This document shows, one piece after another, positions 45,360-56,506 of a stretch of DNA of 64,000 nucleotides. Under the pieces are notes generated by a model that did not search any database, had not been told where the DNA came from, and saw nothing but the letters and a program-made list of their open reading frames with translations. The stretch lies in contig CM071571.1 of the NCBI GenBank assembly GCA_036426205.1, positions 111,122,559-111,186,558 on the forward strand. The letters run 5' to 3'. The DNA is from Ascaphus truei. Its lineage: Eukaryota; Chordata; Amphibia; Anura; Ascaphidae. A program made the translations under genes and the position numbers. Within the stretch, counting starts at the first letter, position 1, and each line of letters starts with the position of its first letter.

Positions 45360-45960
45360 CTTAAAATACGGCAGATGGTGAACTAAAAACGGTTAATACT
45401 ACCTTAAAAAATGCCCCACTTTTCAAAACATGCCAGAGTTGAAGGCTCCTTCTGCTCAACCCATTTAGGATCAATCCAGGATCCTTAGAGATAGGTATAG
45501 GGAACAAAGAAAAATAGGGGAGCACAGGATTAGAAAGTGAATCAAATCAATATAAATGTACAACAATGGGCAGGCTGCTAAATTGTAACCGTCCCTCTCA
45601 CGTCACACAGAAAAACACAAGTGTTAATTAACCACAGTCAATGTATGAGTGCATTGAACCGGCAAGGGGATCCTACCTTCTAAACGCTGAATAGGGCTCT
45701 CACTTCTCCCCCGCCTGGGGAGACTCCGCCAAGCTCTCATAGCACTTCAGTGGAGTCCTATCACCCGAGGGAAGGAGCGCTTTCCTCCACTGTGCCAGCG
45801 GCCACCAGTGGGTCCCTGGAGATAAGATGGCTGCTTCGCTGTTCCCCCCCTACCCACCTCCACTCTGGGAAAGCTGGGAGAGTTATCCCAGCTCTCCCCC
45901 TCTGGCGGCCACAGAACCACTGATTTAGGCGGCCATTTTTCCCCGGGATCCCCGTTATAA
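45360..45960. other. Interior of the mariner-type element, no ORF
   Basis: Mixed sequence right of the L1, increasingly GC-rich towards the right terminal repeat. No transposase recognised. Confidence 0.4.
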
Positions 45961-46014
45961 CGCGGTCGCTTTATGTGGACCCCAAGCACCGCGTTATAAC
46001 GGGGTTCAGCTGTA

Positions 46015-48529
46015 TTATTATTCTATGCAAAGAATTTCGCTCTCCCCAGTCTCGCCCTGCCACCCCGAACTTTCCAGTCTCCCTCTTTTGGTTCCGCTTT
46101 CCTATCTGCCGTACGAGATGGCAGAATGGCAATGTAAATGGAGTGCACAATGATAAATGCATTTGCATTTCTTGATTATTTCACTTACTTTACGTCACCT
46201 TTACCGCTAGCCAGGAAGTCACTGATAGCCATGAGTGATTTCAATAGATGCTGATTGCTTATGTCAAATACTGTGTGTTCTGAGACTTCATTTTTTTCTT
46301 TGCTTGGTTTGCTGCTCTGGTGTAACTGTTTCAGTGGACATCTGGGATCTTATCAAGCACGCTGAAAGAAAAACAGCTACCAACTTTTAGGATGTCAGCT
46401 GTAAAACAAAGCATTGCCGGAAATAGAAGAAAGATACTTCTGATTTATTTATGTAAAAGTTGTACAAGACATTTTGATTTAAACACTGCTGAATTAGGAG
46501 GAATAGCACAGATACGCAGCACTCAGAGCTGCGAGGCAATACAGAAATGCAGCTGTAATAGGTTTATTTTATTCATAGTAGTATATGCTATCTGTTTTTG
46601 TCATTTACTGTACCTTTTACTGACTTTAAAGGTAGAAATTAATCCATTAGGTTTCTGAAAACAATATAAAAGGCATACCATTACAGTTAATATTTACTTT
46701 TAAGATGTTCAGAAATGTAGAAAATACTGGTTAAACCGTTTTATGAAGGAAAAAGAAATAAAGCAGTTCCACTCAAGATACCAGTAAGTGCCTAAAGATG
46801 GAAACTGTTAACCGCATCAGATGAAAAATATACATTAAATTGTGTTTCAAAGTCTTTGCGTTTGAACTTAAGTCAAGAAAAATGTACTGCTGTTTTTGAA
46901 ATGCATGTATTGTATATTTTCATACATAAACAGACCTGTCTGATGAATGCAAATTTTTTTTGTGTGGTTAAAAGTGAGATTATTGTAGAGCTCACTGATT
47001 TCTATACCTACAGTATTGTAGACTTGGACGCTTGGGGATTACTGGACTTTTTTGTTATAGCTTAGGTATGTACAAAATCATGTGCATTGTAGAAGAGATC
47101 TGGGACTTCTATTCCAAGCAAAAAAAATGTGGCTATTCTGTGTTTTTTCTAACATTTTAATGTTAAAATCTTGTAAAAATAATTAGAGGAAATGAAAAAG
47201 GAGGCCCGGTCTTTTGAATTATACAGCACATTCATAGAAAGTAGGCATCGGTGGTTTAAAACAAATTGGTTGCCGAAGAGACTGAGCAACCCAAATCCTT
47301 ATCGTATCACTGTTTTCCGACTCGAGTGGCAAGCAGGGAATAGCTAAATGTAATTGCATCCTGGGGAAATGAAAAGGTATTAGTGGCTTTTTTTTTGTAG
47401 TACAGGTTTTGGTTTGTCAAGGTTATCTGGATTGTATTATTAAGAGATTTCTTTGTGCAGAAATTAGTTAAAAGAAGAAACATTGAGGACTGATGTGAAC
47501 TTTCGGTCACAGTTTGCCTACGTGGTTGGCAGTTTGTTCACACCCTTATTATTACAGCATATTCTGTAGAGCGGTACAATGGAGTTACAGAGTTATGTAA
47601 ATTACATCAACAGAATGAAATACCAAATAAGGACAAACAAGCGCAGACAAATACAGAAGGTAATAAGTTTTTTTGTGAAGTGGAGTAACTGATTTACTGT
47701 ATTTGTGAAATTTGTAATTTAGTAAAAATACTTGTGAGGTTGTGAAAACATATAATCTACATTAATAATAGGTATGAGGAGCAGCAAATATAACAATTAA
47801 TTACAGGCTATGAAGGGAAGTCCTAGTTACATTTCCATTTGAATGTTTCACCCAGTACCATGATTTGTGTTTGCTCAAAATGTTTAATTCTATGCTATGA
47901 TAGTGATAAATGTGTTTCACTTTAGGAAGCGTGATATACGCGAATATCTTGAGCTTTCAGATCTAAATGATCTTTTGAAGTTGACCAATTCTATTATGGT
48001 TGTTATGAGCCGGCTATATTTTGGATGCTAATCTAAGAACAGTTGCAGTATTGCCTTCCTTATATATATATTTTAAATAAAAAGGATTAATACCAGGGGT
48101 GTCAGGAGCGAGAATCTGACTTTTTTCAGCTCAGGGGACCCTCGATCCCGGAGATACTTGCTGGTTTTCGGTCCCCTCCAGGGGAAAGAAAGTGGCGGGT
48201 TAAGTCACCTGGGTACTTGAGATCTCTGGAGTTGAAAATAGCACGCTTCAACTCTGGGGTCCCAATCGTTTACATACATTAAACATGGGGGGGGGGGTCA
48301 AATGGGTGAGAATGCTGCTTTAACCATTTGAGGGCCATAGGGGTTGCAGAAGCACAGTGCTGCATGGTGATCACATGACACGGTGTTGCTGATGACAAAA
48401 GCAGAAGAAAAGGTGTCATCTTCTGTTCCCCTGCATGCTAGGTCGCGTGCAGCGCTCCACAGAAGCACAGAACATGATCAAGATGATGCAATTTGGCATT
48501 GGTATCAAATTTTTGAAACACAAAAAAGA
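46015..48529. other. Stretch without supported gene
   Basis: AT-rich and mostly featureless. A possible 34-codon exon-like frame follows a TTTCACTTTAG acceptor-like site at 47925. A G run lies near 48290. A TTAA-bounded stretch ending GAATGCTGCTTTAA (48321) may be a T2-type MITE remnant. Confidence 0.35.
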
Positions 48530-48770
48530 AAAGAGTAGAGCAACTGCAATATTATCCTCGTTGCTCTAAAAAAAACACTTTGGAAGTCAGTCACTGATGC
48601 TAGGGGAATAAATTTGCCCCAAATCACCTTGATTGATTGAGACAAATGGATGCATCAGCTTACTGTCATAACTCCTATTTGCAACTCCTGGAACATATCC
48701 CCAGTAGTAGTAATTCAGTAAATCTGAAAGACTTGATGACATGAAGGATAAAATTCCAAATGTACAAGAA
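48530..48770 (+). repeat. Interspersed repeat, copy 1
   Basis: Direct repeat of 58265-58505: AGTAGAGCAACT…CTCGTTGCTCTAAAAA, GTCAGTCACTGATGCTA, GATTGAGACAAATGGAT, AACTCCTGGAACATATCCCC. The start folds as a hairpin (TAGAGCAAC / GTTGCTCTA). Family unknown. Confidence 0.7.
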
Positions 48771-48869
48771 AGCTGTACGTCTTGGCCCCTTGAGTGCCAG
48801 ACACCATGAGGCATCCAAAGGGCTAAGAGACAAAATACAAAAACTGTTTTTCCTCACAGTCCACTAGGT

Positions 48870-48965
48870 AGCATAACTGGTGTAGATTCCACTTCAAGGT
48901 GAAGGATAAGAATTAACTTGCATCCTGAAGTATAAAGTGAGACCTTCCCCCTTACTTAGCAGTGT
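48870..48965. repeat. Left inverted terminal repeat of the DIRS element
   Basis: Ends with TTAGCAGTG; pairs with 54869-54975. Confidence 0.7.
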
Positions 48966-49169
48966 TTATCCTGTACTACCTGGCACCTGTTTTTTTTATT
49001 TTTATGAGGCTCCCTTCGGGAGTTTTGTACTAACAGTTTACCACCTGAGGGTGGGTTACCAGGGAAAAAAGGGGGTCCGAAGCTTGCCCTTTGACTTGCA
49101 CAGTGACAGAAACAAGGGCAAAGGTCACTGGAGCAATAGGATAAATAAAAAGCATACAGGGGACAGAAC

Positions 49170-49245
49170 AGTTTATTTATTTATTTATAAAATATTTTAC
49201 CAGGAAGTAATACATTGAGAGTTACCTCTCGTTTTCAAGTATGTC
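49170..49245 (-). mobile_element. LINE 3' tail fragment inside the DIRS element
   Basis: TTTATTTATTTATAAAATATTTTACC…GTTTTCAAGTATGTCC is the inverse of the LINE tail at 42760-42840. Confidence 0.7.
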
Positions 49246-49319
49246 CTCAGTTGGTTTGCTGGGTGACTGTATGGTTGAAATAAAATGTCAAAACTTTGTT
49301 ATTATTGTATTTCACAGAT

Positions 49320-50740
49320 GTCTGCCTTCCAGAGTGCAGGTCCTGAGGCACCCCATAAACCTTGTACAGCGACTAGCAAATAAATCAACATCTAAAACCA
49401 AGCATCTTGCTTGCCAAGAATGTGAGCAACTTCTCCCTAATGAGTCTAAAAAAAGCTCTCCAACTTGCGAATGATACTGCTGGCAATGGAGGACAATCCC
49501 ATTCAGAGTTTTCTGAGATAGTTCCAATCAGCAATGCATCAGACCTTCCACAGTTTCAGACTGGCTAAAATACATACCCCCTTATTCTTATGAGAAGACC
49601 CAGGGTTGTCTTACAAACCATCCTCATAAGTATCCAACTGTGATATTTCAGTAGGAACAGAATTGGCCGACTTTTTTTCTAACGAAGAAGGGGAAGTAAG
49701 GGAAGAATAGACAAGTTTCACGACAGAGGTGATTGATATGCTGGTGAAAGCAGTTAAGACCATTATGGAGATCGAAGATGTTAAAGAGCCCCGGAGGAAG
49801 CAAGACCGTATGTTTATGGGGTCACACAGAAATCAAGGGTCTTCCGGTTCCATTCCGCAGTCAAGATGACTATTCAGGAGGAATGGCAACACCCTGATAA
49901 GAAAGCATCTTTTAATTGAATGTATCCATTTGACCCAGAGGATTCTAAGGCCTGGGATAATCCACAGAAAATGCCTGTAGCAAGACTAACCAGAAGATCC
50001 GCCATTCTGCTAAACGATGGTTCAAGCGTTTAGGGTCCAATGGACAAATAGATGGAGTGTGCTTTAAGAAGATTTTTTATGGTGGCAGGAGCACTATGCA
50101 AACCCAATATTGCATCAGCATCTGATACCAGATCCTTTAGAACCTTGCTGGCTCAGGTCGAAGGTTTAAGTGCAAAGGTCACCAGAGACCAAATCTTCAA
50201 TTTGTTGTCTAGGTATTGACTACCTGTATGTTGCATGCATGGAATCCACGCATTGTGCAGCTTAATGTATGGCCCTATCAACATTTGAATGCCTGAATTT
50301 CAGATGCTGCCTCCAAAAACAAGTTTTGCTCTATGCCGTCCGAAGGCAGTTTATTATTTGGGGCAGTACTGTAACAATTGGTAGATAAGCCATCAGATGA
50401 GAAGACATAAGCTTTGCTCCAAGATCGAAGATTAAAGAAACCTACAGATGATTTTTTAGGTCCAATCAATTGCAGAAAGAAACAGGTGTTCAGTAAAAAC
50501 CACAGTCTGTTAATTCTCCTTCAGGTTCAGATCAGGAGAGAAGATCTTAAAGAGGCAGATCCATGTGGTTTCTACTTTTTCCATGCCCACAAGCTCATAC
50601 TACCTGAGGGTTCAGTAGGGGGAAGATCGGTTCTTCTCTTCTTTCAGTGGTGTCAGATAAAAGATCGTTGGGTATCAAGAAATAGAATGAGGATAGCAAA
50701 GAGATTTCAAAAATCCTTTTGAGAAGATTTATTGTGATGC
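49320..50740 (+). pseudogene. DIRS gag-like region (decayed)
   Basis: Short frames with scattered coding-like text and many stops, upstream of the reverse transcriptase, where DIRS elements carry ORF1. Assignment is from position only. Confidence 0.4.
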
Positions 50741-50829
50741 CAATTGCAGTATGTCAAATCAGACGAAGAGCTTTGATCAAAGCAGTCCACAGGTTCAGAA
50801 GATCAGGAGTTGTGATATACCTGCCCATG

Positions 50830-51420
50830 AACCAAAAAAGAGGAAGAAAGTATTCGATTATGTTGCTAGAACCAAAGCCAGCATGAGGGTTCAAATCAGT
50901 CCTAGATCTGAAGTTTGTGAATCAGTTCATTCGGAAGAAGCATTTTAAGGTGGAAACTGTCAGATCTGTCATCCATGAAAATTTCATATCTGAAATAAAA
51001 ATTGATGGATGTATTTCTGAACAATACCATATGTTGGTAACACCAAAAGTTCCTAAGATTTGCCTTACTGGACTCCCAGAGTTTTCGCAAAAAGTTTTGG
51101 TACTGTATTGGTAGTGACAGCAGCTATCAGAGAGCAGGGCATCTCAGTTGTCCCATATCTAGATGACTGGTTGATCTTGATTCCAGCTCAAAACATGCAG
51201 TTTTGGGGACACAACAAGGTGTTTCTGCCACTAAAGACACGTCTAAGTCTTGTAATAAGAATCAGATGTCTGAGAATCGCCTAAAAGGTAACAGTTCATA
51301 AAGCCATGAGGATTGTAGGCTTTCTGTCATCATCGATAGAAGTGATGCCTTAGGCCCATTTTTACATGAGGTGTCTTCAGACCTAGGTTTTAAGGTTATG
51401 CGACAGGAGCCCAAGATCTC
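50830..51420 (+). pseudogene. DIRS reverse transcriptase remnant
   Basis: Encodes LDLKFVNQFIRKKHFKVETV (about 50900-50960, the usual DIRS start of the domain). After a damaged palm come TPRVFAKSFGTVLVV and REQGISVVPYLDDWLILIP (51131-51187), where YLDDW is the catalytic Asp pair typical of DIRS. Frameshifts and stops disrupt it. Confidence 0.8.
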
Positions 51421-51699
51421 TAGAGAAGCAATTCAACCAAGAACTCGTTAAAATGGTGACAAGTGGAAAATCCGCTCACAGGCTGTTTCTTGGAATCACT
51501 AGTTTAGACAGTGCTTCCCACAGACGCCCGTCTGTTTGAGTAGGGACCTCACTGCAGAAACTCACATTTCAGTGACAGTGGAATCAGGGTGAGAAATTTA
51601 CCTTCAGTCCTGCTGTAACTGTGAGCAATCTTAAAGACTCTGACAGCAATGCAGTGTCACCTAGAAGGTAGGTCTGTCAGGATACAGATGGACAAGATG

Positions 51700-51898
51700 C
51701 GCAGCAAGGAGGAGAGAGAAGAGAAGGAGAGAGAGAGAGAGAGAGAGAGAGGAAGAGAGAGTATATATACTTTATATACTGTGTGTGTGTGGTGCGTTGT
51801 GTGGGGCTGTGGGGTCGGGGTGTGTGTGTGTGTGTGTTGTGTGTGTCGTGTGTTTGTGCTGTGTGTGTTGTGTGTGTGTGTGTGTGTGTGTGTAACAG
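51700..51898. repeat. GA and TG microsatellites inside the DIRS element
   Basis: (GA)n at about 51725-51765 and (TG)n with GTTG interruptions at 51780-51895. The overlapping 198-codon frame is produced by the repeats. Confidence 0.9.
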
Positions 51899-51899
51899 C

Positions 51900-52030
51900 T
51901 GCTATCACCAAAGCGACAGCAAAGAAACAGCAGTCAAATTTCAATAAAAGCAAAAAGTGTATTGACAAAACACATCAGCACAAAGATAACCAACGTTTCG
52001 GTCCCCTAAGGACCTTCCTCAGGATTGTGT
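51900..52030 (-). mobile_element. Penelope-like end fragment inside the DIRS element
   Basis: Minus-strand segment with a hammerhead-like core followed by CGTTGGTTATCTTTGTGC and TTTTTGCTTTTATTG. Similar in layout to the other pseudo-LTR ends here. Limits approximate. Confidence 0.45.
51995..52022 (-). ncRNA. Hammerhead-like core
   Basis: On the minus strand: CTGAGGA, A, GGTCC-TTAGG-GGACC, GAAAC. Stem II is a perfect 5-bp helix and both invariant strands are intact. This is the best-formed core in the window, together with those at 14133 and 33549. Confidence 0.55.
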
Positions 52031-52390
52031 GTCAGGAGGCACAATCATTTTGCTTAATGAGAGAAGCCAGCAGAATACTAACATGGATAGAGAATAACAT
52101 TCTGAACCTGTCAGCGTTTCACATCAAGGGAAAGGAAAGAGAAGATGGGCCAGAGCACAGATGCAATGAGACGAAAATTGGACTTAAGACTAGCATTCAT
52201 CTTCCCTCCAGTAACAATGGTTCTGAGAGTCCTCAAGAAGAATAGGAAGTACAAAGCAAGTATTGTGGCAATCATTCTCTATTTGCCCAGGAGGGCATCG
52301 TTTACAGACCTATTAAACATGTCAATAGAACCATATTGGATACTACCAAGAAGGGAAGACTTTTTTTCTCAAGGGCCAATGTTATATTCT
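52030..52390 (+). pseudogene. DIRS RNase H / linker remnant
   Basis: Plus-strand text FCLMREASRILTWIENNILN and LSAFHIKGKER resembles the end of the DIRS RNase H domain. Then EPYWILPRREDFFSQGPMLY leads toward the recombinase. The frame is cut at 52391 by an insertion. Confidence 0.6.
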
Positions 52391-53908
52391 TGTAAGGAAT
52401 CGGGGAACACGTCCCTTGCGACGTGTTCCCTCCTTACCTGCCACTGCTGCTGCCTCCGTCCCGGTTCCTGGTCATGCGTGCACCCCCGCTCTGATAACAG
52501 AGGATGCGCTACCGAGCTTAACTCCGCCCCCCGGACGTGCCGCCCTCGCGCGTGGCGACGTGCGCCGATCCCTAGCTGCAAGTCAACACTGCTACATGTC
52601 TCCTGTAGCCTATGGGGATCTCCGCGCCTCCGCTCTGCCTCCCTTCCTACTGGTTCTGTTCCCTTTTTAAACCTGATTCTGTCATTCATTCTTTGCTCAG
52701 CATAACCACTTGTAGCCTTGTTGCTTCCACATCAGTTGTGCCTTGCCTTGTTCCAGTCTTGTTTTGCAGATTAACCTTTTGTGTACCGACCCGGCTTGTA
52801 AAGGGAACCCTCTCTGGATATTGACCTCGGCTTACCCTCAACTACAGCGACCTTTTGAACCCACAACCACGGCTTCACGGACTTTGACAATTCTGATATC
52901 TATAATCCCAGATCACGGCTTAACGGACTTCTACGATTCTGCTCTCTCCAACCCAAGGGTCCGGCAAGTATACGGATTAACCCACTCTCTCCAACCCAGA
53001 CCCAGCAACACTAAACAATCCGCCTTCCAGGCATGCCTCCACTGCTGTGGGTGCGTGGTTTCGTACCTTCCCACCTCAGTACCGGGGTCTTGTCTTGTTT
53101 GTGGATAGCGCAAGCATTTCAATTCCAACATGGAGAGACTGAAGTTGACAGCCTGAAGGCTGAATGAAGTAATCAAGTTGTAACGGAGTGCTCACTACAA
53201 ACACGGCGTGACCGCGAGGCCGAGCTGGGGATTTGATATTACACCAACCCACAGCCGAGTGGGCGTGTCTTGAGTGTAGATTGGTCGAGGTAGCCTGGTC
53301 GGTGTAGGAGAGGTCAGGATGGTCAGTAATACTTGCCGAGGTCTCTGTTGGAGAGTAGCGGATCGTCGAGGAGCTAGCCGGGATCGGGATGGAGAGGTGC
53401 GGATGGTCGTACGTAGCCGAGGTCAGGAAAACAGAAGAGCGGAGTCCAGAGGAAAAGCTACGGTCAGGAGTAAGGATCTGGAAGCACGACAAGACTGTGG
53501 AGGCAAGATAGAAGTGAACACTTCGCTAGTAGGAAGGTGTATGCGTAGCCGATGAACCAGAGAAATGGCTGAGCATATAAGGCATATTGGGACCAATGAG
53601 GACAAAGCAAGTGGGGGGCGCGTCAGGAGCGCCTGCTGAGATTGGTTGACGAGGTGCAGGAGGCAGGTGTGGGAGGTCTTACAGGCGGAGGCTGGTGATG
53701 TACCTGCACGCGTACGAGACATGCCGATGACGCCCCCGCGTGGGCGCAACCCAGACGTGGGGCCAGAAGATTCCGTATTAATACTCACGCGTGCCCGTAG
53801 ACCGATGACTGGTAGATGGCCTAGGTGATGCGGCGGGGGAAGCGGAGCACCCGATAGCGGGCCGATGTAAGTGAGAAGCGAGGGTGGCGGGGCTCACAGA
53901 TCCTTACA
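52391..53908. mobile_element. 1.5-kb GC-rich insertion with TGTAAGG…CCTTACA ends
   Basis: Interrupts the DIRS coding region. Starts TGTAAGGAATC and ends GATCCTTACA, short inverted ends as in LTRs. A perfect 11-bp hairpin (GGGAACACGTC / GACGTGTTCCC) sits just inside the left end. A second TGTAACGG start at 53179 raises the possibility of two joined LTR-like units (52391-53178 and 53179-53908). No convincing target duplication, no coding signature. Confidence 0.5.
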
Positions 53909-54680
53909 GAAGGACTATCCTCTCCGGTTTTATAGATACTACTATCTTCAGTCTCGTAAAAAGTAACTTCTAGCATATATATGAAGATCTGGAAGAAGCT
54001 TCACAAGTGGTGTGTTGGGATAAGCAGTAATCCAGAAATGGCCTCCAGTAGCTCAGTTCTGGATATTTTGCACGAGGAGATTTAAAAACATCTGAATCCA
54101 AACACACTCAATGTCCAGATTGCAGCAATCAGGGCAATTTGTACACAGCAATTTGCGGATAAACCTCATGGGAAGGTCTCTAAGGGGTATCCAAAAGTTT
54201 AGGATGGTTCCCCAATTCTGTCAAAAGTTGGCATCCTTATTCCATGCTAAACAGGAGATTGTACTACCTTCACTGTGCCTGCATCCAAGGAATAAGAGAA
54301 AAGTACTTGTCTTCCCTGGGTGTGAGAAGATGCTTGGGCAAATATTTAAGAAGAACTCCGGAATTTACAACATCAGACAGACTGTTCATCGAATAAGAAA
54401 GGAGAGAAAGTATCAAAAGGTTCCATTGCAAGATAAATAATACAAACGAGCGTCATCTCAGATCAGCAAACTAACGTTCCGATCCCAGAAGGGTTGAGAG
54501 CTAACTCAACGAGCAATAGCAACTTCCTGGGCAGAGAGTCCTCAGGTGTCAGCAGAGGAAATTTGCTGGGCAGCCACATGGAAGAATATGCACACTTTTA
54601 TCAGGCATTATGAGCTCCATGTGTAGGCATCCCAAGAAATGACTTTCGGACGGAAAGTGCTGCAGACTGTTATAAATGAA
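53909..54680 (+). pseudogene. DIRS tyrosine recombinase remnant
   Basis: Around 54490-54660 the three frames together give RA-x-STR-like, LGRESSGVS, AATWK-like, HTFIRHYELHV-like and MTFGRKVLQTVINEW segments, matching the conserved end of DIRS tyrosine recombinases. The upstream part (54110-54440) has RFQIAAIRAICTQQF-like text. It is heavily frameshifted. The family enzyme would integrate circular DNA. Confidence 0.65.
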
Positions 54681-54868
54681 TGGGTTTTTTTCTTCTGTTG
54701 CTTGTTTTGCCTCCTGCCTGATGAACGGTGAGGAAAGGTAAAATGTGACGTACTGGAAACAAATGTCCTTAAGTCCATCATGACATTCCCTGATTTTTTT
54801 TGGAAATAAAGTTATGCTATGAGGGAATTATGTGGTGCTCAATTTCTTCTAACGAAGCATTACTTACA

Positions 54869-54975
54869 ATAACACTGCTAAGTAAATGGGCAGGGTGGGG
54901 GGTCTCCCTTTATACTTCCGTATGCAAGTTTCTTCTCGTCCTGCATCGGGAGGTGGAGAGTATAATCTCAGTTGT
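54869..54975. repeat. Right inverted terminal repeat of the DIRS element
   Basis: Starts ACACTGCTAAGTAA and includes CTTTATACTTCCG and GCAAGTTTCTTCTCG, the inverse of the left end. Confidence 0.7.
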
Positions 54976-55090
54976 GCTGCAGTTATGATCTTGCAGCTGT
55001 GGCTTTTTTTTGTATTCTATATGATGTACAGGTAAACCCCGTTATAACGCGCCTCGTTATACCGCGATTCGGTTATAACGCGGTTTTCCC

Positions 55091-55435
55091 GTGCACACAC
55101 TCTCACTGCACACACACTGCTCACTGCTCACACTGTGCACACTGCACACAACACACACTCACTGCACCCACTGCTCACTGCACACACTGCACACAACACA
55201 CAACACACACTCTCACTGCACACACTGCTCACTGCACACACTGCACACACTGCACTGCACACACTGCACACTGCACACAGCACACACTGCTCACTGCACA
55301 CAACACACACTCTCACTGCACCCACTGCTCACTGCACCCACTGCACACTGCACACAGCACACACTCTCACTGCACACACTGCACACACTCTCACTACACA
55401 CAGCTCACAGCACACAGCTCTCACAGCACTCACAT
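55091..55435. repeat. Array of CACACTGC / CTCACTGC units
   Basis: Irregular tandem of CACTGCACACACTGC and CTCACTGCACACACAACAC-type units. Confidence 0.85.
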
Positions 55436-55885
55436 GTCAGCAGCCCACCCCCCCCCTCACATGTCAGCAGCCCACCCCCCTCACATGTCAGCAGCCCCCC
55501 CCCCTCACATGTCAGCAGCCCACCCCCCCCTCTCACCATGTCAGCAGCAGCCCACCCCCCTCTCACATGTCAGCAGCCCACCCCCCCCTCCACTTCAGCA
55601 CACCCCCCCTCCCATGTGCACACGCCCAGCCCCCCCCTCCATGTCAGCAGCCCAACCCCCCCCTCACATGTCAGCAGCCCACCCCCCCCTCCACATGTCG
55701 CAGCCCACCCCCCCTCACATGTCCCAGCAGCCCACCCCCCCCCCCACATGTCAGCACCCCCCCCCCCCTCACATGTCAGCAGCCCACACTCCCCCCCCCC
55801 ACATGTCAGCAGCCCACCCCCCTCACATGTCAGCAGCCCACCCCCCTCACAATGTCTCAGCGCCACCCCCCCCGCACATTTACTG
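55430..55885. repeat. Minisatellite of ACATGTCAGCAGCCCACCCC units
   Basis: About fifteen units of 22-30 bp; length varies through the C run. Confidence 0.9.
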
Positions 55886-56090
55886 CAGCCCACCCCCCCC
55901 CTCGCCATGGGAAGGCAGCATGAATCATGTACAGCCCTGCCTGAGGCATCCCTTTAAACCCTTCTCCTGCCCAAGGGTACCTGCAGCTTACTGCCTGGCC
56001 TATTGTGTCCTTCAGCCACCATTTTAACACCACACACACACACTTTAAATGTTGGTGTACTCACCCCGTTTCCCGCTGCCATCTCCTGTC

Positions 56091-56375
56091 CCGCGGGCTG
56101 TCACGCGGTGACAGGGGGAAGCGGGGACCGGAGGGACATCCCCGCTCCCATCTCCTTCCCCGCGGGCTGTCACGCGGTGATAGGGGGAAGCGGGGACCGG
56201 AGGGACATCCCCGCTCCCATCTCCTTCCCCGCGGGCTGTCACGCTGTGACAGGGGGAAGCGGGGACCGGAGGGACATCCCCGCTCCCATCTCCTTCACCG
56301 CGGGCTGTCACGCGGTGACAGGGGGAAGCGGGGACCGGAGGGACATCCCCGCTCCCATCTCCTGTCCCGCGGGGT
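56091..56375. repeat. 69-bp tandem repeat, about four copies
   Basis: Units start CCGCGGGCTGTCACGCGGTG at 56091, 56160, 56229 and 56298 (exactly 69 bp apart) and are nearly identical. Because 69 is a multiple of three, all frames stay open. Confidence 0.92.
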
Positions 56376-56506
56376 GAAGGGTGCTGCTGGAGGGAGAGGA
56401 TGATGACGCGCCGATGCGGCGGTCATTTTTTTTCTGCGACCCCGTTACTAACGCGGTGGTCTCGGGGTGGACCCCGAGGACCGCGTTATAACGGGGTTTA
56501 CCTGTA

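Larger units (their letters stand above)
38675..46012. mobile_element. Tc1/mariner-type element split by a nested LINE stack
   Basis: Left end CAGCTCAACCCCGTTATAG (38675) and right end ATAACGGGGTTCAGCTG (46012) are inverted. They are flanked by TA inside an ATT repeat that continues on both sides, so I read them as the two ends of one element. Everything from about 38752 to 45340 is later insertions. The right-hand interior (about 45360-45950) has no transposase. Confidence 0.6.
48870..54975 (+). mobile_element. DIRS-type retrotransposon with inverted terminal repeats
   Basis: The plus strand carries, in order, a decayed gag-like region, a DIRS reverse transcriptase with YLDDW, an RNase H-like remnant and a tyrosine recombinase remnant. 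That is the DIRS order. The two ends match in inverse orientation: left GAAGTATAAAGTGAGACC…TTACTTAGCAGTG, right CACTGCTAAGTAA…GGTCTCCCTTTATACTTC. All ORFs are broken. Two later insertions lie at about 51700-52030 and 52391-53908. Confidence 0.82.
55029..56504. mobile_element. Tc1/mariner-type element expanded by tandem arrays
   Basis: Ends CAGGTAAACCCCGTTATAAC and GTTATAACGGGGTTTACCTG, perfectly inverted, flanked by TA (55027-55028, 56505-56506). No transposase. The interior is mostly three tandem arrays, so the long ORFs here are repeat artefacts. It shares its terminal sequence with the copies at 23102, 38675 and 63034. Confidence 0.8.

Noticed and set aside
51649..52245. 198-codon ORF
   Set aside because: Runs through GA and TG microsatellites into DIRS RNase H text; not a gene of its own.
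54718..54745. CTGATGAACGGTGAGGAAAGG as a hammerhead core
   Set aside because: CTGATGA and GAAA are present but no stem can form between them.
56091..56375. CRISPR-like regular repeats
   Set aside because: 69-bp units are contiguous without spacers, in a vertebrate context.
54972..56403. ORFs of 351, 288 and 262 codons
   Set aside because: Fall entirely in tandem arrays whose lack of stops follows from the repeat units; three frames open at once.
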